Assembly: GCA_030789695.1 (NCBI GenBank)
Contig: CM061141.1
Coordinates: forward strand, 325,423,938 to 325,487,937
DNA from: Scilla litardierei
Taxonomy: Eukaryota; Streptophyta; Magnoliopsida; Asparagales; Asparagaceae
Length of the DNA stretch: 64,000 nucleotides
Direction: 5' to 3'
In this document: piece after piece, positions 56,523 through 64,000 of the stretch
Layout of the letters: every line of letters starts with the position of its first letter
Numbering within the stretch: the stretch's first letter is position 1
Notes under the pieces: model-generated
Database searches by the model: none
What the model saw: the letters and a program-made list of their open reading frames with translations, nothing else
What the model was told of the DNA's origin: nothing
Translations under genes and position numbers: made by a program

Positions 56523-58356
56523 GTTGAGTATTGATTTCCCGGATTTGGTTTTGGATGATGAGCAAACATAAATATCGTATACTAACTGTTTGTGAGCGCA
56601 GTTATGGAGATCGTCACCAAAATACCACGTACATCAAAAGCGACGTCTCAAGACTTCTCAATACGCGTGATCGTGTGCCTGAAGCTTCGTTAAAGCTCAA
56701 GGAGTTTTATTGAAGTCAAGAATGAAGATTGAAGCTTTGAAGACGACTCGTAAGGTTTATTTTAAAGTCTTCTAGCTTCATAGAATAGAATGTTAAGCCT
56801 TGAGTAGGACTTACAATTTAATCTTTATTTCGCTCATATCTTAGAGCTAGGACTATCATAGAAGCCATTAGAAACTTTACCGAAGCCTATCGCTTCTTCC
56901 CTCGGCTTCTAGTGCATGTTAGTTGGTTTAAGTAGAAGATACAACCGACTAGATGACGATCTAGTCGGTCGGCAACTCTACATGAACCGACTAGAATGCC
57001 TTGCTCTTTTCAGCTCATTCCTGTTGATCAATTAGTCGGTCAAAGAAGGTTCACCGACCGACTAGATGACGATCTAGTCGGTTAGGAATCCTTCTTAAAC
57101 CGCCTAGTTTGCCTCCTTCAATTTCAGCTCAGTTACTGTTTACAGTTAGTCGGTCAAAGAAGGTTCACCGACCGACTAGTTGTGAATCTAGTCGGTTAGG
57201 AATCCTTCTTGGACCGACTAGTTGAACTTCCATTTTTGAGCCTGAGCTACTGTTTCTAGTTAGTCGGTCAAAGAACGTTTGTCGACCGACTAGTTGAGAA
57301 ACTAGTTGGTCAGCATTTGTTCTTAAACCGACTAAGTCATCTTGATGTCAGCCTATTCTATTTCGACTATTAGTCGGTCAAAGAGCATTCACCGACCGAC
57401 TAGTTGTGAAACTAGTCGGTCGGCAAGTCTTCTTAGACCGACTAGTTGTCATCTCCTGTACTTCGACCTTTTGGCTGTTCTAGTGTTAGTCGGTCTACGT
57501 TGTATCATCGACCGACTAGTTGATGAACTAGTCGGTTAGTGATCCTTCTTTGACCGACTAGTCTGGTTCAGAATAGAGCCGTTGGGAACTTTTCCAACAA
57601 GATTTTCCTTGCCTCTATAAATACTAACCTGATTCGTTTGAGGCAAGGTTAGAGGTCCATTATCCAAGTATTTTCAGACCTAAGAGAAGAGTTTTCTCAA
57701 GCTAATTCCAAGCTCTCTCTTCCTCACAAGAATCTCTCCCTTCACTCTTTGAGCCAATATCCTCAAGAGAGATTCTCTCCATTGTGAGCCACTCAGCCAA
57801 GGGCTTTGAATCCAAGGACACCAACCTCATCCTAGCCATCTATTGCTATCCATCTTGGTGGAGCTAGGGCTTGGTGTCATCATCTTCCCCAAAATCCTTC
57901 TTGTCCTAATATTTGGTAAGTTCTCTCAAGGCATAGGATTTTGTAGGTAAGTGTTTATTTCATTTCAATTGTTATTTGAATTGTGTCTCTCGGTTGTGAG
58001 AGAGGGTGTGATCCCGGTTTTTGGGAGTCACATGTCATTTGTATGATTTGGTCTTGTGAAGGGTTTTCACAAGAATTTCATAGTGCTAAATCTTGAGTTA
58101 GGGTTTCTAACTCAAGTATCCGGAGGGGATCCGGGTGGTTGGGACGTAGGATCACCGGGAACAAGTCGGGGAGACTTGGGTGGATCCGAACCCGTTACAT
58201 GTTTTGTTTGCGTATGTTTTAATTCTTGTGATTGTTGTTTATTCCGCATTGTCGTTTGTTCATTGCACAATAGTTAGGAATAACTCTCTTAATTATTTTA
58301 AGTACCATTCACCCCCCCTCTAGTACGTGTGCAGTAGCTACCACAGGGTTACAACA
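56523..58356 (+). repeat. middle LTR of the tandem Sirevirus derivative (1834 bp)
   Basis: Nearly identical to 51309-53147, with the same palindrome array (about 56945-57560) and TATA box near 57616. It is followed directly by another primer site (58359-58370) and gag instead of a target duplication. Confidence 0.93.
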
Positions 58357-58397
58357 ATTGGTATCAGAGCAAAGGTTAAAGCTAGAAGGTCAAAGCT

Positions 58398-61300
58398 ATG
58401 ACAAACAACGACTACAACGTCTTCAAGGATCGTCAAGGGGCTTCTTCAGTTTTGGAAGGGCAATCTTCATCTAGACCTCCCTCCTTCAATGGTACCAATT
58501 ACGGGTACTGGAAATGCTGGATGGAAACCTTCCTCTGAAGCGCTTCACTTTGGAGAGCCACGATGAATGAGTATGTCGAGCCCGCCGAACAAGATTTCAC
58601 GAAGTGGACTCCCGCGGAGGTCGCCGCGGAGGTAACCAATGCCAAGGCCATGAATGCCTTGCAATGCGCATTGGAGCCCGAAGACTTCAATAAGATATGC
58701 ACATGTAAGAGTGCATATCAAATATGGAACTCCCTCCTCATCTTGCATGAAGGGACGAGTAGGGTAAGGGATTCTAAACTCGTTGTTGTGAATAAAGATT
58801 TCGAACTATTTCATATGCAACATGGTGAGAAGATGAAGGAGTATTATGCTCGCTTCGTCGACATCACAAACGAGTTGGAAGCTCTTAGGGGTGGCAATTC
58901 GGGCCGGCCCGGTCTTATCGGGCCGGGCCGGCCCGGCCCGGATTTCTTAAAGGACCGGGCCGGCCCGGCCCGATAAGACTTCGGGCCACTCCGGAGCGGC
59001 CCAGGCACGGTCCGATAAAAATTCGGGCCGCCCGGCCCGGTCCAATAGGGTTGAAAAAGTTATTTTATCATACATTATTTTATAATTTTTTTAATTGATG
59101 GAGTCGTATTTGCTGGAAGGCACGTTCACTATATCGAATTTGGGAGGACCATTTGGAGTAAAACAATTCTTGCCATAATAAAAATTACCTTCTTTTGTTC
59201 TTTTGGTGTTTATGTTAATTTTGTTATATCAGAATGTACTAATGTAGTGCTATCTGGACTTCTTCAGTACTCAGTAGACCACAATGCTGGGAAGTGGGAA
59301 TGAAATGAATTGCCAAAGGCTCAAAACTATCAAGTGAAGCAACTGAAGTTACTGAACAGGGGCCAGGGAGAACGAATGCTACCAAGCAACAGAGTTACAC
59401 TTACAGGGGCCAGCGAATGCTACCAACTTGAACTTGGCACTCTATTTGTTTCTTCTATCTAATATTTTAATATGTGCAGTAAATGAAATATTTCTGTCTT
59501 CATATGGTTCTATGCCAAAGGGAGAACATATGTTTTTACCAAGATACCAAGCATGCTGGGAACGAATTGTTATTGTCCCATGACTTACATGCATGAAGCT
59601 GAAGCATTAAGCAACCTACCAAGCAATGCTGGAGTCTGGGAACGAATTGTCCATTGACTCCAATGCATGAAGCATTAAGCAACAGATTTACAATAGATTT
59701 ACAACAAATACCCGATAAAAAATGATAAAAACATCTATGAAGCAACAAAGCAACAGATTTACAACAAATATGTTATTAGATGCTTGCAGACTTGCGATTT
59801 ACAATAAAATAATTTCAATGGAACTTCCGATCGATTGGATTCCTCTTCAACTTCCGAATGTAACGAAAAATAAATATATTCGTTCGCAACTTCGAAGAGA
59901 CGGGAGACTGGGAGAGCAACAGTCCAAACTCAAAGTCTCAAAGCTTATTCCTTAAGAGTTAATGCTTAAGCAATCAAATAATAAAATATACATTATTAAT
60001 TAAATATTAATAAACAAATAAGTGGGCTGACGGGGTCATAGGCTGCATGCATTATGATTATGGATTAATGAAATTTAATGTAGAGTTTTGACTGTAGATT
60101 CGTAGAAAGTCTCAGAAGTCAGAACCGCATACAAATTCATGTTCGGGCCGGGCCGCCCAATGGGCTGACTAACTCGGCCCTGGTCCGGCACGAAAATGAG
60201 TCGTGCCGGGCCGGCACGGCCCGATAAGTGTTTCGGGCCAAAATTGTCGGCCCAGGCACGGTCTTATCGGGCCGGGCCCGGGCCGGGCTATCGGGCCGGG
60301 CTGAAAATTGCCACCCCTAGAAGCTCTGGGGAAAACCTACACCCAAAATGAGGAAGTCTCAAAGATCATCGATGGACTTCCTTCTTCTTGGGAAAAGCGT
60401 ACCTTCGCCATCAAGGAAGGTAATGACATGAAAACATATACTGTCACACAACTAATGGGTACCTTGATGTCATACGAGGTACGCAAGGATAGCAAGCTCA
60501 TGATGAAAGAAAAGATGAAGTCGTACTTGAAGCAAGACGAGCCAAAGAAAAAGGCGATTGCATACAAGGCCGCTCCATCTACCGATGATGAAGAATCGGA
60601 AGAAGAATCGGAAGAAGAGTTGGACATGGAAGCTTTGGCCGATATGGCAAAGAAGTTCAACCGATTCTTCCGACAAGGTAAGTTGAATCGTAAATCAAAA
60701 TTTACTTCGACTAATGCTTCTACTTCAGTGTGTTATAAATGCAACAAGCCAGGACATATCAAGCCGGATTGTCCTCTCTACAAACACAAGGGGAAGTGGA
60801 AGGCATCCAAATACGACAAGTCGAGAAGGCACAAGAAAGGACTTGTAGGCACTTTCACCGACTCCGACTCCTCAAGTGGAGAGTCAGACGATGAAAGAGT
60901 GGAGAAAGCACACACGTGCTTCATGGGAAAAGAGGATCGTGATCAAGAGACCTCCTCCGATGAAAGCGAGGATGGAAGCGAGGATGAAGGCGAAGAGGTA
61001 ACCACCGATGAACTTAGATTAGCAAATGAACAACTTTGGAATAAGTTTTCTAATTTGGCTACTAGATTCATTAAGACTAAAAATGAGCTGGATAGTCTTA
61101 AAAACTCGCCTAAGCCTATCATCGTCAACAACGACACCGTTGTTGAAGGGTTGAGAAATGAGATTGTAAATCTCAAATCTCAACTTGAGCATGTTCATAT
61201 CGAGGATTCGGATGAACATGTGATAGCGGATTTGACGTCTCAAAACTCAACTTTGAGTATTGAGAATAAAAATCTCAAGTCACGTGTTTGTGCAATCGCA

Positions 61301-61669
61301 TCGCAAGTGTCCACTTTGGATGCTTCTTTGCATTCTCTCACCGAGAAGCATGAGCGCACATTAGGCCGAATTCATAAATTCAATAAAGGTAAGGGCCATT
61401 TGGATAATATCCTAAATGACTTACCTCTGACCAATCATCACATTGGTTTGGGGTATAAGATGGGAGATTCATCCAAATCGTCCGCCACCTTTGTTAGGCC
61501 ACTTTCGATGCTTCTACTAGTGGAAGTAAACACTTCATGGGTAGTTCTTCTACCAATGATGCTTCCGCTAGGAACACGCCCCCATTTGGAAAGAAACCCA
61601 CATTGGGTGGACCTCCAAAGAAGGGTTATGCTTTCATGTATACCATGCCACGTAGGAACACACATCCTA
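58398..61669 (+). pseudogene. gag: second gag of the tandem, broken by stop, transposon and frameshift
   Basis: ATG at 58398 matches 53189. A TGA at 58536-58538 replaces the CGA of the intact copy (C to T at a CpG), and a nearby CGG reads TGG. The hAT-like element at 58886-60319 splits the gene; the frame resumes after its target duplication and continues with the zinc knuckle CYKCNKPGHIKPDC. A one-base loss near 61502 (CCACTTTCG for CCATCTTCCG) shifts the frame. The gene is cut at 61669 by the next retrotransposon. The TGA and the frameshift remain whatever is done about the insertions. Confidence 0.93.
58886..60319. mobile_element. hAT-like element (1434 bp) inside gag
   Basis: Ends TAGGGGTGGCAATT and AATTGCCACCCCTA are perfect 14-bp inverted repeats. 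The target duplication GAAGCTCT is at 58878-58885 and 60320-60327. The intact gag copy has the empty site once at 53657-53664. Subterminal GC-rich GGGCCGGGCCGG repeats contrast with an AT-rich centre. No transposase ORF. Terminal design is shared with the 45377-46314 element, so the same transposase could move both. Confidence 0.95.
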
Positions 61670-63410
61670 TGTTGAATATTGGACTCCCCGGATTTGGTTT
61701 TGGATGATGAGCAAACATAAATAATTCATGAACTAACAATTTGTGAGCGCAGTATTGGAGATCGTCGCCAATTTCACGAGAATATTCAAAGCGACATCTC
61801 AACACTTACTAAAGCTCGTATTCAAGCCTAAAGCTTCGTTGAAGCTCTTGCAACGCTTTGGAAACTATGAAGATTCATTCGAAGCTCTCGAAGACCGTTT
61901 ATTAAGGTTTTATTTATTGTCTTCTAGTTTCGATTGATAGAATGTTAAGCCTTGAGTATATCTTACGTTTCTATCTTCATTTCGCTCATTACGTAGCTCT
62001 AGGATCCTTGCACAAGTTCATTCTAACTTCCTCGAAGCATCGCGCTTCGATTCGGACTTTGTTGTGCATGTTAGTTGGTACAAGAACAAGTACTGACCGA
62101 CTAGATGGTGATCTAGTCGGTCGGCAACTGATCTTGGACCGACTAGTTTGATTCCTTAACTTCTTGTTCAGTACTGTTTACGGTTAGTCGGTCTACGTTG
62201 ACTCACCGACCGACTAGTTTGTGAACTAGTCGGTCAGTGATGCTTCTTGGACCGACTAGTTGAGCTTTACTGTACATACCAATTTTCTCCTAAGCTACTG
62301 TTCATCGTTTAGTCGGTCTAAGAACGTTTGGTGACCGACTAGTTGACAATCTAGTCGGTCAACTTTTGTTCTTGGACCGACTAAGTCACTTTGCATTCAG
62401 ACTAAGTTATTTTGCCTCTTAGTCGGTCTACGTTCATTGGCTGACCGACTAGTTGTGAAACTAGTCGGTCAGACAGTCTTCTTGGACCGACTAGATTTCT
62501 AGGTCTGAAATTCTATCTCTTCTCAGATCTACTCTTAGTCGGTCCACGTTGTTTGGCTGACCGACTAGTTGATGAACTAGTCGGTCAGTGATTGTTCTTT
62601 GACCGACTAATTCTCCCAGATTTCTTTCCGTTGGAGATTGACCTAACTTGTTTTTATGGGACCCTATAAATACGAACCTAGGTCATTTCTATCTGAAATA
62701 GAGCTGCCATTAAGAGATTCATTGAGATCAAAAGAGATAGCTATTCTCCCTCAAATCTAAAGCTCTCTTCCTCACAAGAAACCCATTCTCTCTCATTTCT
62801 AGATCTAGAGAGAAGCTTGTTCTTGGTGAGCTCTTCAAGCTATTGCTTGATCCAAGTCTCCAACTCTTCCCTAGGCACCCATTGCTGCTCATTTCCTTGG
62901 TGCTAGGGCTTGGTGACTTCATCTTCCTCAAATCCTTCATTCCACCTATTGGGTAAGAAAAACTCAAGGTATAGGATTTTGTGGTAAGAGTATTTATTTC
63001 ATTTAAACTCTTTATATTGCTTATTGGCTCTCTCGGTTGTGAGAGAAGTTTGTGATCCCGGGTTGTGGGATTCACTTTGCCATTGCATGTATGATTTGAT
63101 CTTGTGAAGGTTTTTCACAAGATATTCATAGTGGAAATCTTGAGTTAGGGTTTCTAACTCAAGTATCCGGAGGGGATCCGGGTGGTTGGGACGTAGGATC
63201 ACCGGGAACAAGTCGGGGAGACTTGGGTGGATCCGAACCCATTAACTTCGTTTGTTAGCATTGTTAATTTCATTGTTGTCATTCAATTTAAGCTTCTGCA
63301 AATTGATTTGGTAGTTGTGTGCAATTTAATTTGGAATTATACGCCTTATTATTTTAAAGTACTATTCACCCCCCCTATAGTACTTGTGCAGTAGCTGGTA
63401 GGGCATTACA
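61670..63410 (+). repeat. 5' LTR of the second full-type Sirevirus copy (1741 bp)
   Basis: TG..CA ends and the same internal layout as the 20 kb element: palindrome array, TATA box, leader with GGATCCGGGTGGTTGGGACG and a CACCCCCC tract before the end. The primer site TGGTATCAGAGC follows at 63413. Confidence 0.93.
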
Positions 63411-63437
63411 TTTGGTATCAGAGCCAGATACTCAGCT

Positions 63438-64000
63438 ATGTCTGCCAACGACAACAAGACCGTGCGTCCACCTTCCAACTATGACACCTTCAGGAACCGT
63501 GAAGGAGCATCTTCCGTGATGGAAGGACATTCCTCTACGAGGCCTCCATTCTTCAACGGTACCAACTACGGGTACTGGAAGTGTCGGATGGAAACCTTCC
63601 TCCGAAGTGCATCTTTATGGAGAACTACAATGAAGGAGTATATTGAACCCGAAGAAGAAGATTTTGAGAAATGGACTACCGCGGAGGTCGCCGCGGAGGT
63701 AAGCAATGCCAAGGCAATGAACGCCTTGCAATGTGCATTGGAGCCCGAGGATTTCAATAAGATATGCACATGTAAGAGTGCATATCAAATTTGGAACTCC
63801 CTCCTCATTCTACATGAAGGGACGAGTAGGGTAAGAGACTCTAAACTCGTAGTCGTAACCAAAGATTACGAAATGTTTCATATGCAACAGGGCGAGAAGA
63901 TGAAAGAATATTACGCTCGTTTCGTTGACATAATAAACGAGTTAGAGGCCCTCGGCAAGATCTACACTCAAAAGGAGAAGTGCTTAAAGCTTATTGAAGG
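63438..64000 (+). CDS. gag: Gag of the second Sirevirus copy, 5' part, open to the window edge
   Basis: ATG at 63438. All 187 complete codons to the edge are open and closely match the Gag at 21904, for example FNGTNYGYWKCRMETFL and the EEEDFEKWTTAEVAAEV stretch. The zinc knuckle and the end lie beyond the window, so intactness is unknown. Confidence 0.9.
   Translation, partial: MSANDNKTVRPPSNYDTFRNREGASSVMEGHSSTRPPFFNGTNYGYWKCRMETFLRSASLWRTTMKEYIEPEEEDFEKWTTAEVAAEVSNAKAMNALQCALEPEDFNKICTCKSAYQIWNSLLILHEGTSRVRDSKLVVVTKDYEMFHMQQGEKMKEYYARFVDIINELEALGKIYTQKEKCLKLIE

Larger units (their letters stand above)
51309..61669 (+). mobile_element. gag-only Sirevirus derivative arranged LTR-gag-LTR-gag
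   Basis: LTRs at 51309-53147 and 56523-58356 begin TGTTG and end CAACA. Each is followed two bases later by a TGGTATCAGAGC primer site and a gag gene. No protease, integrase, RT or envelope-like sequence is present. The middle LTR serves both units and has no target duplication beside it, as expected from unequal recombination. The left flank is TTTAA (51304-51308). The right end is outside the window, because the second gag is cut at 61669 by another element. Confidence 0.88.
61670..64000 (+). mobile_element. second full-type Sirevirus copy, 5' part only
   Basis: The LTR at 61670-63410 begins TGTTGAATATT and ends GGGCATTACA, a close relative of the 20127-21876 LTR with more differences than its own partner. 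A five-unit palindrome array lies at about 62095-62610 and a TATA box (CCCTATAAATAC) near 62663. It inserted into the gag of the preceding element; expected TSD TCCTA (61665-61669). The rest is right of the window. Confidence 0.93.

Overview
The window is nuclear DNA of a flowering plant, most likely a eudicot. The evidence is GT-AG introns, a cellulose synthase gene of the plant CESA6 clade, a plant CCCH zinc-finger gene, an ATL-like RING-H2 gene, and nested LTR retrotransposons with 8-bp-TSD hAT insertions. I cannot place it to species. A run of exactly 500 N (7114-7613) is an assembly gap of arbitrary size.

Layout. 1-7113: the 3' part of a CCCH zinc-finger gene on the + strand. It has two exons (486-596 and 5124-6641), and the 4.5 kb intron between them holds a 1.2 kb hAT-type element and a foldback MITE. 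7614-15500: a membrane RING-H2 gene (8350-8937), a nearly identical truncated second copy of its 3' part (duplicated block 8493-9270 and 11957-12734), one orphan exon, and four tandem copies of a 233-bp unit. 15500-20121: a decayed non-autonomous LTR-type element with a broken plant transposon ORF and a minisatellite of roughly 50-bp units. 20127-32590: a complete 12.46 kb Copia element of the Sirevirus (SIRE/Maximus) type with 1.75 kb LTRs, 5-bp TSD TAAAC, gag, pol and an envelope-like ORF. Pol and the envelope-like ORF are each broken by one in-frame stop. 32920-33445: a mitochondrial carrier pseudogene fragment. 34729-42417: a 14-exon cellulose synthase gene on the - strand. All its splice sites look intact, but it carries a premature TGA, a DCD-to-DCN change and deletions in the last exon.

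43420-64000: nested retroelements. A relic LTR (44094-44738) is cut by a gag-only Ty3/gypsy-type element on the - strand (LTR 44739-48730, gag 50078-48999, second LTR from 50204). One LTR of that element carries a hAT insertion. Its other LTR is cut at 51309 by a gag-only Sirevirus derivative arranged LTR-gag-LTR-gag. The second gag of that tandem is split by another hAT element (58886-60319) and then cut at 61670 by a relative of the 20 kb Sirevirus, which runs off the right edge. Empty versions of both hAT target sites survive in sister copies inside the window.

The most interesting material is regulatory and evolutionary rather than a new enzyme system. First, the Sirevirus LTRs carry arrays of palindromes built on GACCGACTAG/CTAGTCGGTC, each containing the DRE/CRT core ACCGAC, and a related array sits between pol and the envelope-like ORF. 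Second, the gag-pol junction looks like a very short intron (59 and 58 bp) that keeps the reading phase in two sub-families. Third, a gag-only sub-family could be mobilised in trans by the full-length one. No rRNA, tRNA or CRISPR array was recognised.
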